DNA of 58,940 nucleotides from Lachnospiraceae bacterium (GCA_022768825.1 JALEJB010000140.1:1-58940), one strand, 5' to 3'; positions 36,215 to 44,924 are shown, counted from the first letter of the stretch. Notes: generated from the letters alone by a model not told the origin. Made by a program: numbers and translations.

Positions 36215-37162
36215 TTATCTTCCTGTGTCAAACATTTTTACAATGACAAACTCTTCTGCCTTTTCATCATAAGAATAGATCGCATAAAATCTGCCATTAT
36301 CATCGTAAATACGGTAAGAGCTTTTATATTTTGCAGTCTCTTTGTCAAACCCTGCGGACAGATCCGAAAGCCGCAGACGGTTTCCGTTCTGCAATCGAAA
36401 TAAGCCCTGCTCATTTACGGTCAGAGCCGGATATTGGGAAAAGACGCGATCGATCGGAACGATGTAATCCGCGATCGTACCGTCACACATCGCCTGTTCA
36501 ATCTCAGCAAGGGTGTGCGCATGTTCCAGATCAAAGACGCTCACCTTTGTGCGAAGAAGACTTGCCATACAGCCGCCTACCCCAAGTTTCTCACCGATAT
36601 CCGCGCATAAGGTCCGGATATAGGTGCCTTTGGAGCAGTGCACACGCATCGTCACCTCCGGCAGCTTCACAGAAGACACCGTAATGTCAAAAATATGTAC
36701 CCGTCTCGCTTTCCTTTCAATCTCAACTCCGGCTCTGGCATATTCATAGAGCTTTTTGCCATTAACCTTAAGTGCCGAGTACATGGGCGGAACCTGATCA
36801 TAATCGCCCACAAAGCTTTGAATCGCAGCCCGCACCGCATCCTCACCAAGAGCCAGCGCCTGATCGGTCGAATCAGATAATACCTCCCCGGTCAGATCCT
36901 GTGTATCGGTTATCTTACCAAGCAAAAGAACCGCTTCATAGATCTTGTCCTTGTCGGTCAAAAGCTCACACACCTTGGTCGCCTTGCCGATGCAGACCGG
37001 CAATACACCGGTCGCATCCGGGTCCAGTGTTCCCGTATGTCCAATCTTTTTCTCATGCAGGATGCCCCGAAGCTTTGCCACCACATCAAAGCTGGTAAAG
37101 CCTTTTTCTTTTTTTACATTTATAATTCCATTCATGCTGTTTTCGTTATGATAATTGCTCAT
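36215..37162 (-). CDS. truB: tRNA pseudouridine(55) synthase TruB
   Basis: 315 residues. The catalytic motif GHTGTLDPDATGVL puts the nucleophilic Asp near residue 47. Further signatures are YDQVPPMYSALKVNGKKLYE and CSKGTYIRTLC; a C-terminal PUA-like domain follows. Makes pseudouridine 55 in the tRNA T-loop. ATG 37162 is used because AAAGGA lies six bases upstream within nrnA; ATG 37135 (MNGIINV) fits the family N-terminus better but has no ribosome site. Confidence 0.94.
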   Translation of the reverse strand: MSNYHNENSMNGIINVKKEKGFTSFDVVAKLRGILHEKKIGHTGTLDPDATGVLPVCIGKATKVCELLTDKDKIYEAVLLLGKITDTQDLTGEVLSDSTDQALALGEDAVRAAIQSFVGDYDQVPPMYSALKVNGKKLYEYARAGVEIERKARRVHIFDITVSSVKLPEVTMRVHCSKGTYIRTLCADIGEKLGVGGCMASLLRTKVSVFDLEHAHTLAEIEQAMCDGTIADYIVPIDRVFSQYPALTVNEQGLFRLQNGNRLRLSDLSAGFDKETAKYKSSYRIYDDNGRFYAIYSYDEKAEEFVIVKMFDTGR

Positions 37163-38096
37163 CAATATCCTTTAAGATTACTTCCAGAATCTCTTCCGGA
37201 TTTCCATCCATCGTGACTCCGGCCGCTCTCACATGTCCGCCACCGCCGTATTTCACGCAGATCGCAGCCACATCCACTGCCTCATCAGAGCGAAGGGAAA
37301 CCTTCTGCTGACCCTTTGGTGTCTCATAGATAAAGACTGCCACATGCACATCCTTGGTGCTTCGAAGCTTCGCAACGATCCCCTCCAGATGCTTGGGTAG
37401 CGCATGACAATGCTCCATATCCTCTTTTGTGATGATCGAACTGATGCAAGCATTATCAAAGTGTCTCTTTGCTTTGAGCAATGCAGTTCCAAGAATCTGA
37501 TTCTGCTCAAACGTACACTCAAAAAATGTCTTATCCACGATCGTCGGGTAATCAATGCCAAGATCCATCAGTTTTCCGGCAATATTCATCGTCTTTGAGG
37601 ACGTGCAGGAATACTGAAAGACACCGGTATCATGTATGATTCCGGTATATAGGCACTCAGCGATCTGCTTTGTGAGTTTTCTCTCATCCAACAGATCAAA
37701 CACCAGCTCGCAGGTGGAGCTGGCATCCCCTACGATATAATTATCATCCGCAAAGCTCTGATTGCTCACATGATGATCGATGCACAGCGTATGTTTCGCT
37801 GCTTCAAAATATCCGGCGGCCTCTCCCAATCGACCGAGATCTCCGCAGTCCAGTGCGATAAACAGATCATGCGCCTCACACTTCGGATAGTCGCTGACGA
37901 TCTCATCGGAACGCTGCAAAAATTTGAAAATATTCGGAATCGGCTCCAGATAAAGCGTCACTAATACATCCGGATAATTATTTTTGATATAGTTGTATAC
38001 CGCAAGCGTAGAGCCTGCACAGTCACCATCGGGCTTCACATGCCCGGCGATGGCGACTGTCTTTTTATCCTGCAAATAAAAATCCAAAGACTCCAT
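37146..38096 (-). CDS. nrnA: Bifunctional oligoribonuclease/PAP phosphatase NrnA (DHH family)
   Basis: 316 residues. DHH phosphoesterase motifs GHVKPDGDCAGS, DCGDLGRLG and the namesake IDHHVSN near residue 100; the C-terminal DHHA1 domain ends with GGGGHVRAAGVT. Degrades short oligoribonucleotides (nanoRNA) and dephosphorylates pAp. Located between rbfA and truB as in many Firmicutes. Start with AGGAGGAAG. Confidence 0.95.
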   Translation of the reverse strand: MESLDFYLQDKKTVAIAGHVKPDGDCAGSTLAVYNYIKNNYPDVLVTLYLEPIPNIFKFLQRSDEIVSDYPKCEAHDLFIALDCGDLGRLGEAAGYFEAAKHTLCIDHHVSNQSFADDNYIVGDASSTCELVFDLLDERKLTKQIAECLYTGIIHDTGVFQYSCTSSKTMNIAGKLMDLGIDYPTIVDKTFFECTFEQNQILGTALLKAKRHFDNACISSIITKEDMEHCHALPKHLEGIVAKLRSTKDVHVAVFIYETPKGQQKVSLRSDEAVDVAAICVKYGGGGHVRAAGVTMDGNPEEILEVILKDIDEQLS

Positions 38097-38098
38097 TC

Positions 38099-38485
38099 TT
38101 AATCTTCCTCCTGCCCTGACGGGTTCGTATGATTGCTGCGATTTACATCATCGATCAGCTTTGACATCTTGACACCGTATTCAATGGACTGATCCATAAT
38201 AAAGCGGATTTCCGGCGTATTGCGCAGATTCACTGTCTTGGCAAGGGTTCTTCGGATATACCCTTCGGCACTCCGAAGTCCTGCCAGCGTATCCTTCTGC
38301 GCCTGTTCATCACCCAGAACACTGATATATGCCTTGCAGGTTTTCAGATCCGGTGCAACCTCCACTGATACGACACTTGTCATCGGATGAATTCTCGGAT
38401 CTTTGATCTCCCCACGGATGATGTTGGACAGGGCATGATGCACTTCCTCATTGATCCGTGTGTTTTTGATACTGTTTTTTCTCAT
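38099..38485 (-). CDS. rbfA: Ribosome-binding factor A
   Basis: 129 residues from ATG 38485 (MRKNSIKNTRINEEV), the normal family start; the frame is open 30 codons into infB. KH-like fold with the signature EIKDPRIHPMTSVVSVEVA. Needed for late 30S maturation. It starts one base after the infB stop, with GGAGG 13 bases upstream. Confidence 0.96.
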   Translation of the reverse strand: MRKNSIKNTRINEEVHHALSNIIRGEIKDPRIHPMTSVVSVEVAPDLKTCKAYISVLGDEQAQKDTLAGLRSAEGYIRRTLAKTVNLRNTPEIRFIMDQSIEYGVKMSKLIDDVNRSNHTNPSGQEED

Positions 38486-38486
38486 A

Positions 38487-41150
38487 TTAACGAGGTACCT
38501 CCACCATCTTGTAAGCCTCAATAATATCAAACTCAGCGATGTCATTAAATCCGTCGAATACAAGACCACACTCATAGCCTGCTTTCACTTCCTTGACATC
38601 ATCCTTGAAACGCTTCAAAGAAGCCAGATCTCCCTCGAAGATCTGTGTACCCTCTCGACTGATACGAACCTTGCAGCCGCGCTCGAAGATACCGTCAAGC
38701 ACATAGCTTCCGGCAATATTTCCGACACCGGATGCCTTGAAGATCTGACGTACTTCTGCATGACCGAGCACTTTCTCCTCGAATATCGGATCTAACATAC
38801 CCTTCATTGCAGCTTCCACATCCTCAATCGCATTGTAGATGACTTTGTACAGACGAACATCTACACCCTCGCGATCTGCGGTTGCTTTTGCCATCGGGTC
38901 CGGTCTGACATTAAATCCAATGATGATCGCATTACTTGCGGAAGCGAGAATGACGTCAGATTCGTTGATCGCTCCTACACCACCATGGATGACTTTTACA
39001 ACAACTTCTTCATTTGACAGCTTGACAAGGGACTGTTTGACAGCCTCTACGGAACCTTGTACATCTGCCTTGACAATGATATTTAATTCCTTTACGTTGC
39101 CAGATTGAATCTGTGAAAACAGATCGTCCAGTGACATCTTTGCTTTTGTCTCTTCGATCAGCTTGTTTTTGCCCTCTGAGATATAGGTGTCCGCAAAAGC
39201 TTTTGCTTCCTTTTCCGTTTCCATGGCAACAAACGTCTCGCCGGCATCCGGTACATTATTGAGACCGAGGATCTCAACCGGTGTCGAAGGACCAGCCTCC
39301 TTCACGCGGCGGCCAGTGTCGTCGATCATGGCACGCACCTTACCATAGCTGCTTCCGCAGGCGATCGGCTGACCAACCTTGAGCGTTCCTTTCTGTACGA
39401 GAACGGTAGCGACTGCTCCGCGTCCTTTATCCAGCTCCGCCTCAATGACAAGACCTCTTGCGTTACGCTTTGGATTTGCCTTCAGCTCAAGCACTTCTGC
39501 AGTCAGAAGGATCATATCTAACAGATTGTCAATACCTTCTTTGGTATGTGCGGATACCGGACAAAAGATCGTACTTCCGCCCCAATCCTCAGGGATCAGC
39601 TCATACTCAGAAAGCTCCTGTTTTACTTTTTCAATATTGGCGTTTGGTTTATCCATCTTGTTGACTGCCACGATGATCTCTACTCCGGCAGCCTTTGCAT
39701 GGTTGATGGCTTCTACCGTCTGTGGCATGACACCGTCGTCTGCCGCAACAACAAGGATCGCGATATCCGTTGAATTCGCTCCGCGCATACGCATGGCGGT
39801 AAACGCTTCATGTCCCGGTGTATCCAAAAATGTGATATTCTGTCCGTTTGCCGTGACGATATAAGCACCGATCGCCTGTGTGATTCCACCCGCTTCTTTA
39901 TCAGTCACCTTTGTATGACGGATTGCATCCAGCAGGGAGGTTTTACCGTGGTCAACGTGACCCATGACACAGACTACCGGCGGACGGCTGACCATCGTCT
40001 CTTCCGGTTCTTCTTCCTCTTTCAGAAGCTCGGCAATGACATCGATCTTTTCTTCCGGCTCAGCGATATAATTGAATTCCAGTGCGATCTCTTCTGCTTC
40101 TTCGTAAGAGATATCGTTGTTGACCGTCACCATCTGTCCTTTTAAAAACAGCTTCTTGACGATGACAGATGCCTGCACCTTCATACGGTCTGCCAGCTCC
40201 TTGATCGTCAGATGCTCCGGAAGAGTGATGGATTTGATCACATCCTCATCCTTTGCAGACGGTGCCTGCGGAACAGCATTTCTCTTCTTATGACCGGTCT
40301 GTTTCTCCAGATTGATAAAGCGTTCCTGCTTCTTGCTTCCAAGCTTATCGTAATCTTTGTTATTATTGTTATTATTGCCGGATTTCTTGCGATTATTATC
40401 GCGGCTTTCCTTCGTGCGAAGTTCGTCCGGTACTACCTTGGCTGAATCTTTTCCGAATTTGTTTGCGTCTCTGTCGAATTTTGATCCACCAGATTCCTTC
40501 GAGCGATTTCCACCGAATCGATTACTACCTCGATCACCTTGAGAATGATTGGCATTACCGCGATTATTCGAAGCACCAGAAGAATCTTTTCGATCTTTTT
40601 TCTCAACATCTCCACCTCTGTTTACATTTACTCGCTCACCTGTCAGACGAAGTGTTTTTGGCAGACCTTCGTTTTCAGGTCGAAAAACACGATCCTGTGC
40701 CGGTTTTGTCTCAGCGGTCTCTGTCGGGCGAACCGGGCGTTCTCCTGTGGGACGAACCGGACGCTCTCCTGTGGGACGAACCGGGCGCTCTCCTGCCGGA
40801 CGGGCCGGACGCTCTCCCGGTTTACGCAACGGACGTTCTCCTGCCAGACGAGACTGGGTCTGGGATGGTTTCCGGTTTTTCATCGTCTTACTGTTTTGCG
40901 GATTAAAGACTGCAGAAACACTTGCCTTCTTCTTTGGCTTTTCTGGTTTCTCCGCTTCAGCAGCAACCGGTTTTGGCTGCGAGGCCGGCTTCTCCGGTTT
41001 TACAAAATCCTTCTTGACCATCTCAATCTGATCGTTTTCCAATGTACTCATGTGGCTTTTGATGTCCACATTTTTATCCTTTAAAAATTTCATCAATGAA
41101 GCGTTATCCACGCCCATTTCTTTTGCAAGTTCATATACTCTTTTAGCCAT
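38487..41150 (-). CDS. infB: Translation initiation factor IF-2
   Basis: 887 residues. N-terminal IF2N domain ([15 protein letters not shown]), then a long basic and low-complexity region (about 70-300) with four 24-bp tandem repeats encoding [12 protein letters not shown] octapeptides, a second IF2N-like helix ([20 protein letters not shown]), and the GTPase with GHVDHGKTS near 397, DTPGHEAF and NKMDK. Delivers initiator tRNA to the 30S subunit. Start with GGAGGTAG. Confidence 0.98.
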   Translation of the reverse strand: MAKRVYELAKEMGVDNASLMKFLKDKNVDIKSHMSTLENDQIEMVKKDFVKPEKPASQPKPVAAEAEKPEKPKKKASVSAVFNPQNSKTMKNRKPSQTQSRLAGERPLRKPGERPARPAGERPVRPTGERPVRPTGERPVRPTETAETKPAQDRVFRPENEGLPKTLRLTGERVNVNRGGDVEKKDRKDSSGASNNRGNANHSQGDRGSNRFGGNRSKESGGSKFDRDANKFGKDSAKVVPDELRTKESRDNNRKKSGNNNNNNKDYDKLGSKKQERFINLEKQTGHKKRNAVPQAPSAKDEDVIKSITLPEHLTIKELADRMKVQASVIVKKLFLKGQMVTVNNDISYEEAEEIALEFNYIAEPEEKIDVIAELLKEEEEPEETMVSRPPVVCVMGHVDHGKTSLLDAIRHTKVTDKEAGGITQAIGAYIVTANGQNITFLDTPGHEAFTAMRMRGANSTDIAILVVAADDGVMPQTVEAINHAKAAGVEIIVAVNKMDKPNANIEKVKQELSEYELIPEDWGGSTIFCPVSAHTKEGIDNLLDMILLTAEVLELKANPKRNARGLVIEAELDKGRGAVATVLVQKGTLKVGQPIACGSSYGKVRAMIDDTGRRVKEAGPSTPVEILGLNNVPDAGETFVAMETEKEAKAFADTYISEGKNKLIEETKAKMSLDDLFSQIQSGNVKELNIIVKADVQGSVEAVKQSLVKLSNEEVVVKVIHGGVGAINESDVILASASNAIIIGFNVRPDPMAKATADREGVDVRLYKVIYNAIEDVEAAMKGMLDPIFEEKVLGHAEVRQIFKASGVGNIAGSYVLDGIFERGCKVRISREGTQIFEGDLASLKRFKDDVKEVKAGYECGLVFDGFNDIAEFDIIEAYKMVEVPR
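40726..40821. repeat. Four 24-bp tandem repeats within infB
   Basis: Four consecutive 24-base units at 40726, 40750, 40774 and 40798 differ by only a few bases each. They encode [12 protein letters not shown] octapeptides in the disordered N-terminal part of IF-2. Length variation between strains by slippage is expected. Confidence 0.85.
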
Positions 41151-41153
41151 TAA

Positions 41154-41483
41154 CTAATCTACCTCCATATTACGAATTGTCGAATCATACTTTTTTCTAA
41201 CAGCAGCTGCCAGTTTCTCATCCACAACTGCCAGGGAGGAACGATAATCCTTTCCAATACAACTTCCCAGTGAATCCTTGTCTGCGTAGCTGATCACCGG
41301 AAGATGATGATAGGTACACGCATCCATGAATTTTTTTGTTGTATTGTCTGACGCATCCTTCGCAATGACAACCAGACAGGCTTTGTCTGCCTTGATCGCC
41401 TGTTCGGTGGCAAATTCACCACTCACTATTTTTCCAGCTTTGGCAGCAAGTCCAAGCATGGATAACACCGGATCAGGTCTCAT
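41154..41483 (-). CDS. ylxQ: L7Ae/L30e-family RNA-binding protein YlxQ
   Basis: About 109 residues. Family stretch LSMLGLAAKAGKIVSGE at the N-terminus and LVVIAKDASDNTTKKF in the middle, typical of L7Ae kink-turn binding proteins. Lies between ylxR and infB, its conserved position. A start at ATG 41483 is used (GGAGG 12 bases upstream); a TTG at 41492 with GGAGG three bases away is the alternative. Overlaps the end of ylxR. Confidence 0.9.
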   Translation of the reverse strand: MRPDPVLSMLGLAAKAGKIVSGEFATEQAIKADKACLVVIAKDASDNTTKKFMDACTYHHLPVISYADKDSLGSCIGKDYRSSLAVVDEKLAAAVRKKYDSTIRNMEVD

Positions 41484-41745
41484 CTGCTTCAAATGCCTCC
41501 TCTAACGAATCATAAACCTCCTTCGGAATCGACATTTTGAAGGAACGCTCTAAGCCTTTGGATTTGATCGCTTTTTTTAAGCATTCTTTATCCGCACAGA
41601 TATACGCGCCTCTTCCATTTTTACGACCTGTTGCATCCAGCTCAAACGAGCCTTCCGGTGTATGAATCACCCGGATCATCAATGGTTTTTCCTTCATCTG
41701 TCCACATCCGATACACATTCTGGTAGGAATTTTTTTACTTTTCAT
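41473..41745 (-). CDS. ylxR: YlxR family RNA-binding protein
   Basis: 90 residues from ATG 41745, overlapping the nusA end by 11 bases. Signatures are RMCIGCGQ near residue 10 and GRKNGRGAYIC. The same frame stays open 81 codons upstream, but that extension only reads the nusA repeats in another frame and has no family similarity. YlxR binds RNA and affects transcription or RNase P in some species; its role is not settled. Confidence 0.93.
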   Translation of the reverse strand: MKSKKIPTRMCIGCGQMKEKPLMIRVIHTPEGSFELDATGRKNGRGAYICADKECLKKAIKSKGLERSFKMSIPKEVYDSLEEAFEADET

Positions 41746-43027
41746 CCGCACCATCACTTTCAGAGTAGTCTTCATCGGCATATTCGCTACCGTCGGCATA
41801 CTCACCTTCTTCATATTCATCGGCGTACTCGTCGTCAGCATACTCACCTTCTGCGTATTCACCGTCCGCATATTCATCATCCGCGTATTCGCCGTCCGCG
41901 TATTCACCGTCTTCGTACTCATCATAGTACTCGTCATCGTCGTAGTACTCTTCATCCTCGTATTCGGTCTCATAATCCAGCAGATCACCGGCTTCTCTTG
42001 CCTGTGTCTCGCTCTTGATATCGATCTTGTATCCGGTCAGACGTGCCGCAAGACGCGCATTCTGTCCTTCCTTACCGATGGCAAGTGAAAGCTGATAATC
42101 CGGTACGACAACCTTGGCACTCTTCTCTTCGCCGTCTGCGATAACAGAGATGACCTTTGCCGGACTGAGGGCATTCTCGATCAGCATCGCCGCGTTTTCA
42201 TTCCAGTTGATGATATCAATCTTTTCACCCTTGAGTTCATTTACAATCGCATTGACACGGACTCCATTCATACCGACGCATGCGCCCACCGCATCCACAT
42301 CCGGATGGTTTGAATAAACTGCCATCTTGGTACGGCTTCCTGCCTCACGGGCAATGCTCTTGATCTCTACAATTCCATCACGAACTTCTGTCACCTCTGA
42401 CTCAAACAAACGTTTTACCAATTCCGGATGAGTTCTGGAAACTAAGATCTTTGGTCCCTTTGGTGTTGATTTTACTTCCAGAATGTATAATTTGATGCGC
42501 TCGGTCGGCTTAAAGACCTCACCTTTTACCTGCTCATTCTCAGTAAGTATTGCATCGACTTTACCTAAGTTGATGCTCACATTCTTTCCGATATAACGCT
42601 GTACGATTCCGGTTACGACATCTTTTTCTTTCTCGTAATACTCACTGTATAAAACCTTGCGCTCTTCCTCACGGATCTTCTGCAGGATCACGTTTTTGGC
42701 ATTCATCGTTGCAATACGTCCAAACTCCTGGGATTTGACTTCGATATTTACGATATCGCCTACCTCATATTTTGAGTCGATCATTTTTGCTTTTGCAAGT
42801 GAAATCTCCAGAACCGGATCTTCCACTTCCTCTACTACTGTTTTCTCCTGATATACATGGTATTCACAGGTTTCTTTGTCCATCTCCACTTTGACATTTT
42901 CAGCCTTGCCGAAATGGTTTTTGCAGGCAGTGATCAGAGAATTCTCAATTGCCTCGATCAAAGTCTCTTTGCTGATATTTTTTTCCTGTTCCAGCACATT
43001 CAATGCTTCTAATAACTCATTTTTCAT
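41735..43027 (-). CDS. nusA: Transcription termination/antitermination protein NusA with acidic repeat tail
   Basis: 430 residues. N-terminal RNA polymerase-binding domain, S1 domain (VTGIVQRYIGKNVSINLG near 135), and two KH domains (GMNGVRVNAIVNEL and IGKEGQNARLAARL). From about residue 350 the sequence turns into an acidic tail of EYADG/EYADD-like pentapeptides that ends the protein. The KH part is normal; the tail is a Clostridia-type addition of unknown use. Start with GGAGG. Its stop overlaps ylxR. Confidence 0.96.
   Translation of the reverse strand: MKNELLEALNVLEQEKNISKETLIEAIENSLITACKNHFGKAENVKVEMDKETCEYHVYQEKTVVEEVEDPVLEISLAKAKMIDSKYEVGDIVNIEVKSQEFGRIATMNAKNVILQKIREEERKVLYSEYYEKEKDVVTGIVQRYIGKNVSINLGKVDAILTENEQVKGEVFKPTERIKLYILEVKSTPKGPKILVSRTHPELVKRLFESEVTEVRDGIVEIKSIAREAGSRTKMAVYSNHPDVDAVGACVGMNGVRVNAIVNELKGEKIDIINWNENAAMLIENALSPAKVISVIADGEEKSAKVVVPDYQLSLAIGKEGQNARLAARLTGYKIDIKSETQAREAGDLLDYETEYEDEEYYDDDEYYDEYEDGEYADGEYADDEYADGEYAEGEYADDEYADEYEEGEYADGSEYADEDYSESDGADEK
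41780..41930. repeat. 15-bp based tandem repeat tract at the nusA 3' end
   Basis: Successive units of about 15 bases (rc of GAATACGCGGACGGC-like) encode EYADG, EYADD and EYAEG. The tract is open in more than one frame, a typical effect of short repeats. Confidence 0.75.
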
Positions 43028-43043
43028 CTTTTCCCTTGTCCTC

Positions 43044-43511
43044 CTATATGTCCAGTGCCAGCCGAATCAGTGCGATATCCGTTCTGGCAAATGTCAGTTC
43101 CTGTTCATCATTCAATGCAACGGTCAGTTCCTTGTCATCAAATGATTTGAGTATTCCTTCAAATTGTTTCTCATGATTGATCGGACGGAAGGTTCGGATC
43201 TCTACCTCTTCGCCAATACTTTTCAAAAGATGCTTATCTTTTTTGAGTGCCCTTCCAAGTCCCGGCGAGCTCACCTCGAATACATAGGAATCCGGTATAA
43301 AATCTTTTTCATCCAGAATCGGATTCATTTCTCTGGCTACCGTTTCGCAGTCATTGACAGCAATGCCTCCCGGCTTATCGATATATACCCGAAGATAATT
43401 ATTGCCGCCTTCCTTGACATATTCCACATCATACAGCTCAAAACCATATTTTTCCAATATCGGGGTCACAAGCTGCTCGGTCTGTGTTTCGTAGTCCTGT
43501 CGCTTTGACAT
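43044..43511 (-). CDS. rimP: Ribosome maturation factor RimP
   Basis: 155 residues. Family signatures YGFELYDVEYVKEGGNNYLRV (about 20-40) and EVSSPGLGRALKKDKH. Acts in 30S assembly. First gene of the rimP-nusA-ylxR-ylxQ-infB-rbfA-nrnA-truB-ribF unit. AAGGAAGGTG precedes the ATG. A terminator-like hairpin lies in the leader between the promoter and this gene. Confidence 0.96.
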   Translation of the reverse strand: MSKRQDYETQTEQLVTPILEKYGFELYDVEYVKEGGNNYLRVYIDKPGGIAVNDCETVAREMNPILDEKDFIPDSYVFEVSSPGLGRALKKDKHLLKSIGEEVEIRTFRPINHEKQFEGILKSFDDKELTVALNDEQELTFARTDIALIRLALDI

Positions 43512-43539
43512 CTCTTCACCTTCCTTCTACCAATAAAGA

Positions 43540-43564
43540 AGAGTGGGTTTTTTTGACCCACTCT
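43540..43564 (-). terminator. Terminator-like hairpin in the rimP-nusA leader
   Basis: AGAGTGGGT and ACCCACTCT form a 9-bp perfect stem with a 7-base loop, followed on the minus strand by a broken U-tract (TCTTTATT). It lies downstream of the predicted promoter at 43594-43622, so it is transcribed as part of the nusA leader. It also ends readthrough from the upstream Rpn-like gene. Confidence 0.7.
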
Positions 43565-43593
43565 CTACTCTAGTAACATATTCAACTATTGTC

Positions 43594-43622
43594 AGTGTAG
43601 CACTTCTAACATGGAAATGCAA
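43594..43622 (-). promoter_or_regulatory. Predicted promoter of the rimP-nusA operon
   Basis: Minus strand: -35 TTGCAT (43622-43617), 17-base spacer ending in TGC, -10 TACACT (43599-43594), an extended -10 form. The -35 lies inside the last codons of the Rpn-like gene. The leader would be about 75 bases. Confidence 0.6.
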
Positions 43623-44610
43623 GAGAATTTTTCTCTAACTGTTGACGCAAACGCCGAATTTCTTCTTCTGCCTGATCTGCTCTCGCAGACTCTTTCTTTA
43701 TTTCCTCTTCTGCCTCCTTTGCTTTTTTCTCTGCCTCGTTAGCTCGTTCGGATTCTTTTTTAGCTCGTTCGGATTCTTTTTTTACCTTCTCGGTTTCCTC
43801 TTCCAGTTGCTTGGTGACATCCTCGAGACATTCTTTTAGGGTTGCCATATCTGACAGATACTTGCGCCTTGCCTCACATACCTGCGCGACCCGTTCCTCT
43901 GCTGACAATTGACGCACGGTTCCTACAAAGGACTGCATTCTCTCATTCTTCTCTGCTACCATTTTTAGTTCCTCCCATGTCTGTGCTGCAAAAAGCTTTG
44001 CCCACTGATACACTCCATTCGGTTTTTCCTTTTCCGCTTCGGAAGCATGTTCTATATTCTTTAATGATAGCACCCGGATCTCAAATTTTCCAGTGTATTC
44101 TGTATGTGTTTTGACATTCAGCATCCGATAACGCGCATACAGTTCCCCTGTATATCTCGGATCCTGCGGATGAAACACATCGTTGTCCAGTATACCGATC
44201 TGCACACAGGGTTTTAGCTGTTTGTAGCTCTCGCCCTCTTTGAGGTGGTCAAAGTTTTTGCTCAGATAAAGTAATGAACGCTCTGCCCAGTACGCCTGAA
44301 ATCTGGTTTGGATCTCGATGTTAATGATCGAGTGATTGTTCAGTTCCAGCCTGATATCCAGTATGCAGTCCTTGTCCTGTATATATTCACCCGGTGTGAT
44401 CGGATTTTTGATCTCAATACTGTAGATCTCATACAGTTCCAAGTCCAATAATGCTGCCAAAAGTCCCTTCAGTGCAAACAGGTCCTTCTGCAGACTGTAT
44501 TTTGCCAGAAAATCATTCATCAGTGTGTATTTCAGTTCTCCGTGCATGGAATGTTCTAATATTTCATGCAATGTTTCATCGTCAATATATGGTCGATCGA
44601 TTCCGCCCAT
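43606..44610 (-). CDS. Rpn-type PD-(D/E)XK nuclease/transposase-family protein with coiled-coil tail
   Basis: 334 residues. The N-terminal 230 residues match the PD-(D/E)XK 'Rpn family recombination-promoting nuclease/putative transposase' class: the putative metal residues are D86 (KDCILDIRLEL) and E99-x-Q101 (INIEIQ), and AYWAERSLLYLSK follows. Residues 255-327 are a highly charged coiled coil built from KKESERA and AEEEI heptads. Rpn proteins are DNA endonucleases that raise recA-independent recombination; many occur in variable numbers and undergo repeat-driven change. Activity here is inferred. Start with GGCAGGAAAA. Preceded by a promoter with two palindromes. Confidence 0.82.
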   Translation of the reverse strand: MGGIDRPYIDDETLHEILEHSMHGELKYTLMNDFLAKYSLQKDLFALKGLLAALLDLELYEIYSIEIKNPITPGEYIQDKDCILDIRLELNNHSIINIEIQTRFQAYWAERSLLYLSKNFDHLKEGESYKQLKPCVQIGILDNDVFHPQDPRYTGELYARYRMLNVKTHTEYTGKFEIRVLSLKNIEHASEAEKEKPNGVYQWAKLFAAQTWEELKMVAEKNERMQSFVGTVRQLSAEERVAQVCEARRKYLSDMATLKECLEDVTKQLEEETEKVKKESERAKKESERANEAEKKAKEAEEEIKKESARADQAEEEIRRLRQQLEKNSLAFPC

Positions 44611-44642
44611 TCTTTTCCTGCCTTTCTTTTATTTTTCTCAGC

Positions 44643-44654
44643 AGGAGTACTCCT
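44643..44654. promoter_or_regulatory. Perfect palindrome AGGAGTACTCCT in the Rpn-like gene leader
   Basis: 12-bp perfect palindrome 33 bases upstream of the ATG, within the predicted leader. Possible operator or RNA hairpin. Confidence 0.4.
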
Positions 44655-44659
44655 TGTCT

Positions 44660-44673
44660 GTAACTTAAGTTAC
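44660..44673. promoter_or_regulatory. Perfect palindrome GTAACTTAAGTTAC at the Rpn-like gene start site
   Basis: 14-bp perfect palindrome five bases downstream of the -10, so it overlaps the expected transcription start. This is a usual place for a repressor operator. Confidence 0.5.
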
Positions 44674-44678
44674 GATTG

Positions 44679-44707
44679 ATTATAGGAGCATAGAAATCAT
44701 CTGTAAA
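44679..44707 (-). promoter_or_regulatory. Predicted sigma-A promoter of the Rpn-like gene
   Basis: Minus strand: -35 TTTACA (44707-44702), 17-base spacer, -10 TATAAT (44684-44679). Confidence 0.65.
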
Positions 44708-44711
44708 TAGT

Positions 44712-44744
44712 CGTATCACGCAACAAGTTTTGTTTCGCGATACG
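44712..44744. repeat. Hairpin CGTATC...GATACG
   Basis: CGTATC/GATACG, then CG/CG and ACAA/TTGT form a nested 33-base hairpin between the Rpn promoter and the 44761-44815 element. No clear T-run. Confidence 0.45.
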
Positions 44745-44760
44745 TATAGTCAATTTATAC

Positions 44761-44815
44761 AAAAAACCCCTCTCCGTCATGCTTCGCATGACACCTCTCC
44801 CCAAAGGGGCGAGGC
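44761..44815. repeat. Short palindromic intergenic element with CCTCTCC motif
   Basis: Two CCTCTCC copies frame GTCATGC/GCATGAC, followed by CCCC/GGGG around AAA and GAGGC. Read on the minus strand it ends in six T, so it can act as a second terminator after the tRNA units. From memory, elements with this CCTCTCC-hairpin-CCTCTCCCC pattern recur in gut Firmicutes; not verified here. Confidence 0.55.
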
Positions 44816-44817
44816 AA

Positions 44818-44849
44818 TAAAAAAAGGATTTCTCTTTCGAGAAATCCTT
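44818..44849 (-). terminator. Intrinsic terminator of tRNA-Glu copy 1
   Basis: AAGGATTTCTC and GAGAAATCCTT pair around a 4-base loop, 3 bases after the tRNA end, followed by a T-run on the minus strand. Confidence 0.9.
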
Positions 44850-44852
44850 GAG

Positions 44853-44924
44853 CAGTCCGTACGGGAATCGAACCCGTGTTTCCGCCGTGAGAGGGCGGCG
44901 TCTTAACCGCTTGACCAACGAACC
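44853..44924 (-). tRNA. tRNA-Glu (CTC), copy 1
   Basis: 72 bases. Anticodon loop CTCTCAC between CCGCC and GGCGG gives anticodon CTC. T-loop TTCGATT is closed by CGGG/CCCG; acceptor GGTTCGT pairs with ACGGACT with G-U at 1-72 and 4-69. D-arm GTCAAGCGGTTAAGAC is normal. No CCA is encoded. It differs from copy 2 at one D-arm base (TTGGTC versus TTAGTC). Confidence 0.95.

Noticed and set aside
36214..36300. FMN riboswitch upstream of ribF
   Set aside because: ribF starts one base after truB with no leader; no riboswitch-like structure is present.
41745..41988. 81-codon upstream extension of ylxR
   Set aside because: The sequence is the nusA repeat tract read in another frame (threonine- and methionine-rich); the ATG at 41745 gives the normal YlxR size.
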